A stretch of 64,000 bases of DNA from an uncultured Shewanella sp. GTDB lineage: Bacteria; Pseudomonadota; Gammaproteobacteria; Enterobacterales; Shewanellaceae. How positions within the stretch are numbered: position 1 is the first letter of the stretch; each line of letters begins with the position of its first letter. The notes under the pieces are model-generated. The model saw only the letters and a list, made by a program, of their open reading frames with translations, was not told the DNA's origin and ran no database searches. The stretch spans positions 1 to 64,000 of the forward strand of contig CANNEE010000012.1 in the NCBI GenBank assembly GCA_947503555.1, in the 5' to 3' direction. The position numbers and the translations under genes are program-made. This document shows positions 25,701 to 36,145 of the stretch, in pieces.

Positions 25701-27119
25701 ATTAATAGCCACTGCATCAAGCTCTACATCACCAGTTATTTTCTCACCTTTTAATCGCAAAGGCGCTTTAAAACCTGTATCGAAATCCAGCTGATACTCT
25801 TGTTCTGGTAGCTCAAAAGAGAGTTGGTTATCTTGCCAGCTCAAGTTGATATCGATAGGTGCACTACCCGGAATACCGCTTGCGGGCTGCCAAGCTAGTC
25901 CCGCTAACGCCAACTTGGCTCGCAGCGGAGAGTGACTATTACCATAAATACTTAATGGGCCAATACGCCCCTTAGGCGCCATCTTTTGCCAGGTATACAG
26001 GGCATTCAATTCGATACCCGGTACTAAGGGGAGAAACGGTAATATCAAGCTCGCATCTAGCTGATTCAAGCTGGCAAAAGCATTTGCCCCTTGGTTAACA
26101 AAATAGAAATCAAGCTCTGGCCACTGTTGACCATTGGTCATAAAGTCCAAATTTTGGCTCTGTACTAACCAGCCATCGCTAGTAGAGTGCCAAATAATGC
26201 TGCCAGCGTTAACTTCAAACCGTTGCGCCTCGCCACTTAAATGCCACTCTAACCAGCTAGGTTCAAGTACCACCTGACCAACATCAAAGCTTCGATTTGC
26301 TATCGACAGCCAAGCCTTTAGATTCACTACGCCATCTAAAGGCAGCTTTTCCTTTGGATCGAATGGGTTCACTTGGCGAGATGCCCATTCCCCTAAGTTC
26401 AAGGCTTTAGCCGCTAAGTAGAGTTCACCTGTTAAGGATTCCGGTTCGCTGCCATCGCCATTTAAATCCATACGCAGAGAAACTTGCTCATGCTCACCGG
26501 CAAGATTGTCTAACCTTAAGGTGCCTTTCCCTCTATGCAGCTCTCCCTGATTAAGCCATTTGAGCTCACTCAGATAAACAGGACGATAATCTTTATGGGC
26601 ACTGTTGAGCTGCACTTTAGCTTCGCTAATGGAAAATCGCTCTAACTGCTCTAGTAATAGGTTATAGAGCCAATCGGTATTTAGTGGCTCACTGTCTGTT
26701 TGATCAACGACCTCAATGCTTTGCTTGGTTAAGCTATCTAGGTCGACGGCTAGATCGAGCTGATCAAAAATAACATTTTCAACCCTTGGGCTAAGGTGAA
26801 CTATCGAGTCCCAAAAATCGAGTTTGACATGAATTTGTTCCACCACCAGTGTGATGGGTAGGTTATCTTGAGGAGGCAAAGCAAGCTTCTTAACTGTCAA
26901 TGCGGGGCCAAATGCCTGCCACTGAGCCGACAATTCGCCAAGCTCTACTTGCACATGGTATTGGCTCTCAATGTAATCGACTACCTCTTGGCGCACCTCA
27001 TGCAACTGAGGAAGCAACCCACGAATAAGACTCACCAGCAGTGCAAATACAACAAGAATTATCGCCGACGTTTGCCAGCAAAAAAGCGTGAACTTTCTAT
27101 GACAAAATGAAAATTGCAC
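22656..27119 (-). CDS. yhdP: AsmA-like outer-membrane lipid transport protein YhdP
   Basis: A 1487-residue protein (E. coli YhdP has 1266). One N-terminal helix (LLVSLIRGLL preceded by hydrophobic residues 13-33) anchors it in the inner membrane; the rest is a long beta-rich AsmA-like bridge that in E. coli carries phospholipid to the outer membrane with TamB and YdbH. The conserved C-terminal segment ends near residue 1285 (VLEPVIEVISEIRFRLTG). Beyond it lies about 200 residues of low-complexity, hydrophilic tail including three NTSNST repeats. It starts with GTG overlapping the rng stop (TAGTG). The unusual tail also causes the nitrilase overlap. Confidence 0.93.
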   Translation of the reverse strand: MQFSFCHRKFTLFCWQTSAIILVVFALLVSLIRGLLPQLHEVRQEVVDYIESQYHVQVELGELSAQWQAFGPALTVKKLALPPQDNLPITLVVEQIHVKLDFWDSIVHLSPRVENVIFDQLDLAVDLDSLTKQSIEVVDQTDSEPLNTDWLYNLLLEQLERFSISEAKVQLNSAHKDYRPVYLSELKWLNQGELHRGKGTLRLDNLAGEHEQVSLRMDLNGDGSEPESLTGELYLAAKALNLGEWASRQVNPFDPKEKLPLDGVVNLKAWLSIANRSFDVGQVVLEPSWLEWHLSGEAQRFEVNAGSIIWHSTSDGWLVQSQNLDFMTNGQQWPELDFYFVNQGANAFASLNQLDASLILPFLPLVPGIELNALYTWQKMAPKGRIGPLSIYGNSHSPLRAKLALAGLAWQPASGIPGSAPIDINLSWQDNQLSFELPEQEYQLDFDTGFKAPLRLKGEKITGDVELDAVAINVRQLKLDNDDITLNAQARLSLKEQAHLALSAGVKVKQVHNADKYFPLLAMDKGLVDYLDGALKQGEIHDAKVVWHGSFSDFPYQDNSGIFQAGFNLENAIYEFEPSWPAVDELSLYGLFENARMDLWVNKGQLMDVAADGAYVFIPELGELSTIKVQADLATQAEAADSVIQASPLVDTVGATLKVVEVSGPVEANLDLTIPLYKGGQEQINGKVWLDNNPVYINKPGLALDGVTGEVQFANDVVSGKKVTAQLFEQPLNFSFDTGRMNQDFGLNIKLAGQWQLDALPQQLSNPLESFYSGQLDWQGGLTMIFDDLGYRLQAQINSHLENVALDFPASLSKSAQSKRNLSIELIGDNKQSSLGIKLDDDAEFWGGFNFDAGNELQHFDLLLGRLFRPGDKLHKDKGHILVDMEQAEFLAWTPIIESFVPDSVKTNPDVVLTSSVNAPQTEGEQNALVTADQVEDTGVSAFPPLMGIEAHLDELDVAGQVFTSTKLTAHPDGENWRVITDSDQFKGQIDFYPNWYTQGLKVNAERLYLKFNEIPTSVKDSHQQASKVLAELPPLAVEVRDFRVNDLVLGQLVLQANPDAKDYKIQTLSLTTPEVNLQGSGTWNNQHGENTTELNVKLTATEFDAISKQLGINPGLNDAPVDMTATLNWKGAPYAFTLAELNGQVQFELGKGVLSEVSDKGARIFSLFSLDSLLRKLSLDFSDVFGKGLFFDSFSGNLEIDHGVVKTTDTQIDAVAGNIKVRGFTDLTTESLNYDIRFAPKLASSVPTVVLLTTSGWTLGIGAFALSKVLEPVIEVISEIRFRLTGTLADPKVEELERKSKEIEIPESVLAMREAEKAKAEQGNTSDEPNSANTSNSTNTSNSTNTSNSTKAQDAVNQEESKANDEQKQDAQKVKSTQDDASAVNETSVNSIPNNLTPMHSTGAKAKAQLSHSISGHGANDETAKPSKSSRTGKPVTDKLLQAQPQTGEKQQSGDNGQGDNNASQPVAMSKQSQYSRQPQLYRIAA
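23067..23132. repeat. 18-bp tandem repeat in the yhdP tail
   Basis: The unit AGTACTATTGGAAGTGTT is repeated three times in tandem from 23067 to 23120, followed by a partial fourth copy to 23132. Copies differ by at most one base. It encodes the repeated NTSNST of the YhdP tail. Recent slippage expansion is likely, and the number may vary between strains. Confidence 0.88.
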
Positions 27120-28627
27120 TAAACCATTACCACATCATAACGGTTTTGCGCATGCATAGGTTCATTTTGCAGACGAATACGTTTACCAATATACACCTCA
27201 AGCTCAGCAACCCAGTGGCTATCATCGCCACTAAGGCTCTCATAGACACTAGGTGAGCAGTAAAGCAGAAACTCATCGGCATCATAGGCGCGATTAAGAC
27301 GTATGATTTCCCTAAAGATCTCATAGGATACGGTTTCAACCGTCTTCATGTTACCTGTGCCTTTACAGGCAGGACACTCACCACAAAGTACGTGTTCTAG
27401 GCTTTCCCTAGTACGTTTGCGAGTCATCTCAACGAGTCCAAGACCAGAAAAACCACTGATATTGGTTTTCACTTTATCCTGTGCCAGTGCCGAGGTCAGG
27501 CTATTGAGCACTCTGGCCTTATGGTCTTCGTTAAGCATATCGATAAAGTCGATAATAATAATACCACCCAAGTTTCTCAGTCGCAGTTGACGCGCTATGG
27601 CTTGAGTGGCTTCTAAGTTGGTATTAAATATGGTCTCTTCAAGGTTTCTATGCCCCACAAAAGCACCAGTGTTGATATCAACCGTGGTCATAGCTTCGGT
27701 TTGGTCTATGATCAGATAACCACCTGATTTAAGCTCAACTTTGCGTCCAAGGGCTTTTTGAATTTCAGCTTCGACACCATAAAGATCAAAGATAGGTGCG
27801 GGGCCGCCATAGTGCTCTATTTTCTGGGCGATATCCGGCATAAATTCTTGAGCGAATTGCTCAAGTTCACTAAAGGTTTGTCTAGAGTCGACCTGAACCC
27901 TATCGAGCTCTGCACCAACAAAGTCACGAACTATGCGCACAGGAAGCGCTAAGTCTTGATAAAGAGGGGCTATGCCTTTGCGCTTACGGCGTTCACTCAC
28001 CTTGGCCCAAACACGGCGCAAAAATGCAGCATCTTGGGCCAGCTCAGCAGCGCCAACACCTTCTGCTGCGGTGCGAATAATAAAGCCACCGTCATCATCA
28101 ACAAAAGGTTCGGTAATCTGTTTTAGACGCGCCCTTTCTTCTTCTGACTCAATACGTTGAGACACGCCTACATGGCTAGAGCCTGGCATGAATACTAAAT
28201 AGCGTGACGGCAAGGTAATATCTGTGGTTAACCTAGCCCCTTTGGTACCTAAGGGGTCTTTGACCACTTGCACCATGATATCTTGGCCTTGACGAACCAA
28301 CTCGGCAATATCTCTAACCACAAAGTTGCCTTTCTCGATATCGGCTACACATTCAGTGTGAGGCACGATATCTGAAGCGTGAAGAAATGCGGCTTTTTCA
28401 AGGCCAATATCCACAAATGCCGCCTGCATACCTGGTAATACTCGGCTGATTTTGCCTTTGTAAATATTACCTACTAAGCCTCTTTTCATACGGCGCTCGA
28501 CATGGACCTCTTGCAACATACCATGCTCAACCAAGGCCACTCGCGCCTCTGTTGGCGTGACATTGATTAACAACTCAGAGCCGATCTTGCCTTGGATTTT
28601 GTTATTGCCTTGGAAACTTGTATTCAC
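27119..28627 (-). CDS. rng: Ribonuclease G
   Basis: A 502-residue RNase E/G family endonuclease (E. coli 489). An S1 domain spans about residues 40-128 (GNIYKGKISRVLPGMQAAF). Catalytic aspartates are at 317 (TTVDINTG) and 360 (IIIDFIDM), and the zinc-link CGECPACKGTG is near 418. RNase G matures the 5' end of 16S rRNA and degrades some mRNAs. The start is a GTG at 28627 with about 13 residues more than E. coli before SELLINVTP. It lies upstream of yhdP with a 1-bp stop/start overlap. Confidence 0.95.
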   Translation of the reverse strand: MNTSFQGNNKIQGKIGSELLINVTPTEARVALVEHGMLQEVHVERRMKRGLVGNIYKGKISRVLPGMQAAFVDIGLEKAAFLHASDIVPHTECVADIEKGNFVVRDIAELVRQGQDIMVQVVKDPLGTKGARLTTDITLPSRYLVFMPGSSHVGVSQRIESEEERARLKQITEPFVDDDGGFIIRTAAEGVGAAELAQDAAFLRRVWAKVSERRKRKGIAPLYQDLALPVRIVRDFVGAELDRVQVDSRQTFSELEQFAQEFMPDIAQKIEHYGGPAPIFDLYGVEAEIQKALGRKVELKSGGYLIIDQTEAMTTVDINTGAFVGHRNLEETIFNTNLEATQAIARQLRLRNLGGIIIIDFIDMLNEDHKARVLNSLTSALAQDKVKTNISGFSGLGLVEMTRKRTRESLEHVLCGECPACKGTGNMKTVETVSYEIFREIIRLNRAYDADEFLLYCSPSVYESLSGDDSHWVAELEVYIGKRIRLQNEPMHAQNRYDVVMV

Positions 28628-28823
28628 AACCTACCCCACACTGGGAAACTGGATCATATCACCTGATTATATGACCCTATTTTTGAATAAGAATTTCATC
28701 TGCTCTTATTATAATTGTTTACCAGATGAATCACTGGAAAAAATCTGTGCCCTTCTCAGATATTTTCCAATAAAAAGTAAGCACCTACTACCCTGTTAAC
28801 TCCTTTTAAAATGCACAGCCTGA

Positions 28824-29420
28824 CTAGAGCAATCCAGCCTGCTTCAGCAAGGTTCTTGTCTCCACCATAGGGAGACCGACAACCGCAGAGTAACTGCCTT
28901 CTATCGCGGCAACGAAACTGCCACCTAAAGCTTGAATACCATAGGCTCCCGCTTTATCCATGGGCTCATTTGACGCAATATAAGCATCAATATCAGCCTG
29001 AGTTAACTCGCAAAATGTCACTTTTGTTGTCACTAATGATGCCTTGACTTGAGCGTCATGGGCGAGTGCAACCGCTGTCATAACTTCATGGGTTTGGCCC
29101 GACAAACTTGCAAGCATTTGCTGAGCGTCTTGCTCATCAACTGGCTTTCCTAAAATTTTGTCGCCTAACACCACTATGGTATCTGAGCCCAATACGGCCA
29201 ACGCCTGTACAGAAGTATTGTCTTTCTGCACCATATTTAGACCAGCAAGCGCCTTCTCTTTAGCGAGTCTAACCACAAAGTCCTGTGGAGCTTCACCTTG
29301 AGTATGACTCTCATCAATATCTGGAGAGACACGGGTAAAACTAAAATCTTTTCGGCTAAAACCAAGTTGAGTCAGTAGCTCACGACGCCTTGGCGAGCCT
29401 GACGCTAGAACAAGTTGCAT
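28824..29420 (-). CDS. maf: Maf-family nucleotide pyrophosphatase
   Basis: A 198-residue Maf protein. It opens with [19 protein letters not shown] and contains the conserved VLGSDTIVV and [11 protein letters not shown] motifs. Its position between mreD and rng matches the YhdE-type Maf (dTTP/UTP pyrophosphatase), which hydrolyses dTTP, UTP and modified pyrimidine nucleotides. It starts 21 bp after mreD. A gap of about 195 bp, without visible genes, separates it from the rng start. Confidence 0.94.
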   Translation of the reverse strand: MQLVLASGSPRRRELLTQLGFSRKDFSFTRVSPDIDESHTQGEAPQDFVVRLAKEKALAGLNMVQKDNTSVQALAVLGSDTIVVLGDKILGKPVDEQDAQQMLASLSGQTHEVMTAVALAHDAQVKASLVTTKVTFCELTQADIDAYIASNEPMDKAGAYGIQALGGSFVAAIEGSYSAVVGLPMVETRTLLKQAGLL

Positions 29421-29440
29421 AACTTTTAAACCTTGTAAAA

Positions 29441-29929
29441 CTATCTAACCTTGTACAAACGCCTAATACGGCGCAAGGCTAAAAATGCCCATGGCCAAAT
29501 AATTAGGCTGGAAACAGCAGGTAGAAATAGCGAAAAATCAAATGTCGCACCAATGACGATAAATTCTAACCAGAACACCACCAGATGATAGATACAGACT
29601 AAGCTGGCAATAATGAGCGTCTGTTGCCACATGGGAAAGTTACGTAACCGCTGAAAGTGCAATACCACCACATAGATAACCAAAGACATGGCTAGCGCTC
29701 GAATTCCTAAACTGGCACCGAGCAACACATCTAGCATTACCCCTAATACCCAAGCGGTTAAAATATTGTACCTATGGGGCAAAGCCATGGCCCAATAGAT
29801 AATAAACAGCAACAGCCAGTCTGGACGTACGGCTTCCACCAATTCAGGGAGAGGCATAATCTGTAGCAGCATAGCAATGAGCAGGCTCACCCAGACAACA
29901 AAACGTCCATTGGCTACATGAATACTCAT
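29441..29929 (-). CDS. mreD: Rod shape-determining protein MreD
   Basis: A 162-residue inner-membrane protein with about five hydrophobic helices (for instance [15 protein letters not shown] and [13 protein letters not shown]). It is part of the MreBCD elongasome that directs lateral wall synthesis. It overlaps the mreC stop by 4 bp (ATGA), so the two are translationally coupled. Confidence 0.95.
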   Translation of the reverse strand: MSIHVANGRFVVWVSLLIAMLLQIMPLPELVEAVRPDWLLLFIIYWAMALPHRYNILTAWVLGVMLDVLLGASLGIRALAMSLVIYVVVLHFQRLRNFPMWQQTLIIASLVCIYHLVVFWLEFIVIGATFDFSLFLPAVSSLIIWPWAFLALRRIRRLYKVR

Positions 29930-30795
29930 TGAGCAGCCTCCTTCTCACTCTGGGGTTCTTGCCCTTGAACCTCTTCTTCCTCTTGAGGATCGGGCCAAAT
30001 CAGCAACAAATAGCGAATCCTATCTAAAGCGGCCAAAGGCTGAGCAGTAATTCTGGCGTAGTTCTGGCCATCTTCACGCACCACTTGCATCACTCTGGCC
30101 ACGGGATAACCTTCGGGAAAACGTTTACCTAAGCCAGAAGTCACTAACAGATCGCCCACTTGCACATCTGTACTCTTGGCCACATGCTGCAGTTCAATTT
30201 CATCTAGCACGCCTGTGCCTTGCGCCATTAAACGCACGTCATTACGGGTAACTCGAACGGGAATACCATGGCTGGCATCGGAAATTAGCAATACTCGGCT
30301 AGTAAGCGCACTTACCTGCACCACTTGACCCACAACCCCTTGAGCATCGACCACAGGCTGACCGACAAACACACCACTTTGGGCTCCGTGGTTTAACACC
30401 ACATAATGATGATAGGGATCTGAGGCAACCTCCATCACTTCCGCTACCATCTTACGAGCATCCATATGCACAGGGGAGCCAAGTAACGATCGTAATCTAT
30501 CGTTCTCTTGCCTTAGGTGTTCAAATCGTTGTAAACGCTCACTCATCAGTAACTGCTGACGCAGCAACTCTTTATTTTGCCGACTGAGCATATCTCTAGT
30601 CGCTAAGCTTTCAGCGGTCCAATCAAGGGCTGCACCGGGAACATTGGCAAGATATTGCAAAGGAGATAAGAGGGAAGAGAGGGATTCTCTATAGGGCTCG
30701 ATACGCTCATTGGACAAGAGCAAAGTCACCGACAAGAGTATTGCCAGTGTTAATCGAAACTGATTGGATATACCGCGAACAAAAATGGGCTTCAT
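29926..30795 (-). CDS. mreC: Rod shape-determining protein MreC
   Basis: A 289-residue bitopic protein: one N-terminal helix (FRLTLAILLSVTLLL), a coiled coil (about residues 70-105, RQNKELLRQQLLMSERLQRF) and a periplasmic beta domain (PVVDAQGVVGQVVQVSALTSRVLL). The final 25 residues are rich in Glu and Gln. It scaffolds PBP2 and RodA in the elongasome. mreB ends 36 bp upstream and mreD overlaps by 4 bp. Confidence 0.95.
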   Translation of the reverse strand: MKPIFVRGISNQFRLTLAILLSVTLLLSNERIEPYRESLSSLLSPLQYLANVPGAALDWTAESLATRDMLSRQNKELLRQQLLMSERLQRFEHLRQENDRLRSLLGSPVHMDARKMVAEVMEVASDPYHHYVVLNHGAQSGVFVGQPVVDAQGVVGQVVQVSALTSRVLLISDASHGIPVRVTRNDVRLMAQGTGVLDEIELQHVAKSTDVQVGDLLVTSGLGKRFPEGYPVARVMQVVREDGQNYARITAQPLAALDRIRYLLLIWPDPQEEEEVQGQEPQSEKEAAQ

Positions 30796-30831
30796 GAAAA
30801 ATTAAGGCGGCGCAAAGGCCGCCCATTTGCT

Positions 30832-31926
<1,095 letters not shown>

Positions 31927-32006
31927 CTAACTTTATCAACGCCATGCGGTTTCCACAAGGCATATCCCATCACTAAAGGCTAATGAAATGATTTTTTTTG
32001 AAAATA

Positions 32007-32044
32007 GCCCAAATTGACGGCATTTTATACAAGTCAATTTGGGC
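32007..32044. terminator. Perfect 12-bp hairpin between mshQ and mreB
   Basis: GCCCAAATTGAC (32007-32018) and GTCAATTTGGGC (32033-32044) are perfect inverted repeats with a 14-nt loop. On the minus strand the stem follows the mshQ stop by 22 bp and is followed by TATTTTC then an A-tract, so it probably ends the MSHA transcript. The A/T-rich loop could alternatively hold a promoter element for mreB. Confidence 0.65.
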
Positions 32045-32065
32045 GCAAGGGCTAAAATTCGACGG

Positions 32066-35000
32066 TTAATTGACTTCTCGCCAATAAATTATCCTGTCAT
32101 GACCTCGATAAGTACCAAAGTAAGCACTCGCTCTTGGATCATCAAGCACTGTGGGGGAGCTGCCGTTCCAATTCCAGTACCAAGTCAACCACTCTGGCAC
32201 AGCAATGGGAGCCGTCACTTGACCGCGATAAAGTGCATCGGATGCATTAGCTGGCGACAATAGGGCCTGCCACAATAATGTAAACTCACCACCACTGAAG
32301 CGAGTCGCTCCCAAGGTTCTCGCGAATCGCTGAGCCCCTGTTGGCATAGGATCATAATGATAGCCAGATGCATTTGCATAGGGATAAGGTAAATTTTGAG
32401 CGACAGCGCTTAATGTCGAACAAGAGTCTGAACTCGATTTAATCCAAGCAGTACCATTCCAATACTGAGCCGTTAACGGCATGCGCAACACTTCAACTTC
32501 AGGGCCAAAGGTATTTTCCGCTACGATGCGTCCCTGACGCATACGCAAATTTGGAGTCATTTTCAAGGCATCACATTGGCTCGTTACGCTGCAATCTCCC
32601 ACTGAAGAAGCATGCATATTGGGTGATGCAACCACAGTCCGTCTCGTACCTGTCTCACCATCATTAAGCCATGCCCCTATTTCAAGCAACTCGTAGGGGC
32701 CATCAGCACTACCATTTGTTAACCTTGAAAAACTCAACTCATTAGTCGCCGAGACTTGCCCCTCGACCCAAGCTAGGGCAAAGCTAGTACCGTTCCAATG
32801 ACTATTGTCTGTAAGCCCTGCCAACCTAGTAGTTAAGGCAGTTCCAGCATTATTATTTTCTGCCACAAAGGCCAATCTTGCCTTAGCAAAGTCACCACGA
32901 TAATTCTCTGTTTTAACACCTGTACTATTGACCGCCTTAACTGTAACAGATGAAGAAAATGGCTGATCCATGTAGGTAAAGCTATCAGTGGCATGATGAC
33001 AAGCAGGTGTGACACTGTGGGCTGTCAGTTCAAATGCATGGGGAATAAATCGCCCAACATTGTTACTTGTCGCCTTCGGGATATCAAAATCACTACCTAG
33101 GTAATTTTCTGGCGGAGTTGCTGTTAACTTAAATACTCCAACCTCATTCACTGCTTGAGTCACACGATTTAGGCTATTTGCCAACGCCGAGTGGTTATAA
33201 CGCGTCACAGCTAGCGAGCCCTGATTTCCACCAGAAGGCGCTACTAATTCAATCCCAAGATCGACATTAGTCTGCACATAGTTTGGGGTATTGTCATTGT
33301 CACAAAAATCACTGTCAACGTCAGACTGCCACGCCTTCGCTTGCACATCTACAGCGAAATTTTCGCCAGTTTTTCTAAATATTGGACAAGTCGCATTCCC
33401 TGCATCACAGACCTGCTCAGGAGTAACACATAGCCCAACAGGCGCACTGACAAAAGTGTCGCTGCCATTCATCACTAGGCCAGCCTCATCAGTGCCGGTT
33501 GCCCCGGCATACTCAGCATTTAGCTGCATACGTCCCGCATCGCCATAGTTAACTTCAAGTAATGCGCGACCATTGGCATCAAACGCCAAATCAACAAAGA
33601 TAGCCCTAGGCCGATATGAAATGAGGCGTTCACCATTGACCGAGACCTGCATGCTGGCAGGACGAGGATTAGTAAAACTGCCAGCGTCAGGATCCAGATA
33701 GTCATACCAGAAGCGCACAGACTTGGTCACATTAGCAAAGGTTGGAACACATTGGGTGGGTGTCGTACCTTGGCTTACGGCATTAAAAGCGATATTTGAT
33801 GCAGGCTTGTTCGCCAGTTTATCGGGCACATCAAACACAAACCCCGCCTGGTCATAGGTCAATAAACAGGCAGCGTTATCGACTAAATTACCGTCTATGT
33901 AACACTGATAATTACTCGATGGCACAAGATTACTGAGCCCAAGTAGCACTTGACCACCGGTTGTATGCCAAAGATTTAGGTTCGTGTTACCTGTGAAAGT
34001 GACAGCAGGTTCAAGGCTTCCCGCTTTAGACAATTGCAATGACACTTCTTGGGCAAACTCTGTACTACAATCACCATTCTGACAGGCCCGCACACGGATA
34101 GGTTGAGCTCGACAAGCTAGCGCATTAGAGCTAAATTCCAGACGATAGTGATCGATTGAAGGGGCATCTTCTTCAGCTTCAAAAGCGAAATAGCCAATTG
34201 TTTCGGTAGTATGTTGACGCTCAGCATCTCCTTGCTGATCTTCGTCGATCACAAAGCTAATATTATCGGCAAAACTCGTTTTACGGCAACGACGAACCCA
34301 GCCACCATCCCCACCGTTGCGGCTATTCTTATTAGCAATGACGAAGGGTAACCTTGGGTAGTCATTGATAAGCGCATTGACATGATTACACTGCCCCAGC
34401 AAAGTGGCGTTGCCACTTTGATTAATGGCTCGGCCAAATTCATACAGAATTGACTCACCGTTGATCGTCATAGTCCCAGAGCCTAGACCTGCGATATAAC
34501 CTAAGGTTTCATCACGGCTAAGACTTTGCCTTTGCTCTGACGCTTCAATCGCAATATCAAAGCTACGACCCGTAGTCGCAACATTTGTTACTACAGAGGT
34601 GATGAAGCGGCCATTGTTACGAGTTTGAGGCAGACTCAACATAGCAGGTTGACTACCAAAAGCATGGGCAAAACTCACGTTTTCATAGCCTTGACCAAAA
34701 CTAGATAAGTTACGTCCTTGGTAAAGCGCCGTTGTTGTCTCACCCGCAAATAATCCCTTGCCTTTTTCTATAAATCGATAGCCTTTTTCCATCACAAAAT
34801 AGTCAACACTAGGGATTGCAATGGCAGAGGTACGATTACCAATAGGATTGACTTGAACAGCACTAAAGCCTGAAGCACTCTGGCTGTTAAGCCTTATTGT
34901 ACTTGGGCCATCGCTATCTGGAGAGCCAGCATCTATTGTCGGCATTAACATAATAACCGGCGCCTGAGCATAACTATTATTAAAGGTGACGCTTGCACTA

Positions 35001-36145
35001 CCATTGGTTATTTGAGCACGCCCATACTCAAATTTTGGAACCGGACAAGTAGTGTAGGCACTGCTAGGGACAATGCTGAACCCAGAATCCGATGGCTTGC
35101 GCCAAAACAGGCGATAAGACTCATAACCATTGGCTTCATGCATACGGTACTCAATTTTATGAGTGCCAGCCTCTAAACCTATGCTAACTTGTCTACAGCC
35201 AGTTCCACAGATTGCGTGCCTACCATAATAACCACCTACCACTTGATCATCGATAATCAGTTCGACCGCATCATCACCATCAATTGCAAAGGTATATTCA
35301 CCACTTTCAGGTGCCGTAATATAGCCTTCGAGAACCGCTGTATAATAATCCCCTTGGGCCGAATTTAAACTTTGCCCATAGCGGTTAATGTTTGAAAGCA
35401 CGGTCTGCTGATATTGATTCGTCGTCGTGCGAGCAATATTGAGCATGGCTTCAAATTCACTATGATTATTTGGGCTGCGCAATTGAGTCGACCAGCCCCT
35501 AGCATCATAGGTGCTCAAACTAATACCACTAATGTTGGCTTGCCCTGCTGGACATTGACTCGATACTGGCGGTAACAGAGCGATATCTGAGCACATACCG
35601 CCAAAGTCCACATTATCGATGACATTTGGAATTACATTGACACTAGCATTTCGTCCTGAAATAGTGAGCGAACCACCTGATGCTAAAGCCCCATCTATGG
35701 TTGCTCGCCCAGAGACTTCAACAGAGCCCGCAACATACACCACCCCGTTAATATAATTTTGCCCAGCAATGCTCAAGCTACCTCGAACATAAATAAACAG
35801 ATCTTCAGTATCCCCAGACTCATTAAGCGATGTATTGGTTAAATCCAGAGAATCAAAATAGAGCCTAGTCGTGGCACCGTTAGTAGATAAGAAACCACGG
35901 TTCCCAAAACTACCAGTAGTAAAGTTGTAATCACCAGGTGTAAAAGATGAACTGTGTCCCTCCCAACATCCCCACCGCCCACAACTCAACGCGCCCAAAG
36001 AGGTCATTCCACTGGGCGGTACTAGACCGTTAGAGCCATGATTCCCCGTAGGAGGGTCGGTAAACACATCACTACATACAGGTACCGCCTGCGCCGCAGC
36101 AGACAGCAATAATGTTATAGCGACAAGACAATATCTATTCAGCAC
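32066..36145 (-). CDS. mshQ: MSHA biogenesis protein MshQ, putative tip adhesin
   Basis: A 1359-residue secreted protein with a cleavable signal peptide (ends AAAQA). The order of regions is: an N-terminal bactofilin-like beta helix of short repeats (NGVVYVAGSVEVSGRATIDGAL), a PA14-like domain at about 205-375 (SGEYTFAIDGDDAVELIIDD), a middle region, and a large conserved MshQ C-terminal region (DUF6701) from about 760. It is the last gene of the MSHA locus and overlaps mshP by 11 bp. Because it follows the minor pilins and has a PA14 fold, a ligand-binding pilus-tip role is plausible but inferred. Confidence 0.9.
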   Translation of the reverse strand: MLNRYCLVAITLLLSAAAQAVPVCSDVFTDPPTGNHGSNGLVPPSGMTSLGALSCGRWGCWEGHSSSFTPGDYNFTTGSFGNRGFLSTNGATTRLYFDSLDLTNTSLNESGDTEDLFIYVRGSLSIAGQNYINGVVYVAGSVEVSGRATIDGALASGGSLTISGRNASVNVIPNVIDNVDFGGMCSDIALLPPVSSQCPAGQANISGISLSTYDARGWSTQLRSPNNHSEFEAMLNIARTTTNQYQQTVLSNINRYGQSLNSAQGDYYTAVLEGYITAPESGEYTFAIDGDDAVELIIDDQVVGGYYGRHAICGTGCRQVSIGLEAGTHKIEYRMHEANGYESYRLFWRKPSDSGFSIVPSSAYTTCPVPKFEYGRAQITNGSASVTFNNSYAQAPVIMLMPTIDAGSPDSDGPSTIRLNSQSASGFSAVQVNPIGNRTSAIAIPSVDYFVMEKGYRFIEKGKGLFAGETTTALYQGRNLSSFGQGYENVSFAHAFGSQPAMLSLPQTRNNGRFITSVVTNVATTGRSFDIAIEASEQRQSLSRDETLGYIAGLGSGTMTINGESILYEFGRAINQSGNATLLGQCNHVNALINDYPRLPFVIANKNSRNGGDGGWVRRCRKTSFADNISFVIDEDQQGDAERQHTTETIGYFAFEAEEDAPSIDHYRLEFSSNALACRAQPIRVRACQNGDCSTEFAQEVSLQLSKAGSLEPAVTFTGNTNLNLWHTTGGQVLLGLSNLVPSSNYQCYIDGNLVDNAACLLTYDQAGFVFDVPDKLANKPASNIAFNAVSQGTTPTQCVPTFANVTKSVRFWYDYLDPDAGSFTNPRPASMQVSVNGERLISYRPRAIFVDLAFDANGRALLEVNYGDAGRMQLNAEYAGATGTDEAGLVMNGSDTFVSAPVGLCVTPEQVCDAGNATCPIFRKTGENFAVDVQAKAWQSDVDSDFCDNDNTPNYVQTNVDLGIELVAPSGGNQGSLAVTRYNHSALANSLNRVTQAVNEVGVFKLTATPPENYLGSDFDIPKATSNNVGRFIPHAFELTAHSVTPACHHATDSFTYMDQPFSSSVTVKAVNSTGVKTENYRGDFAKARLAFVAENNNAGTALTTRLAGLTDNSHWNGTSFALAWVEGQVSATNELSFSRLTNGSADGPYELLEIGAWLNDGETGTRRTVVASPNMHASSVGDCSVTSQCDALKMTPNLRMRQGRIVAENTFGPEVEVLRMPLTAQYWNGTAWIKSSSDSCSTLSAVAQNLPYPYANASGYHYDPMPTGAQRFARTLGATRFSGGEFTLLWQALLSPANASDALYRGQVTAPIAVPEWLTWYWNWNGSSPTVLDDPRASAYFGTYRGHDRIIYWREVN

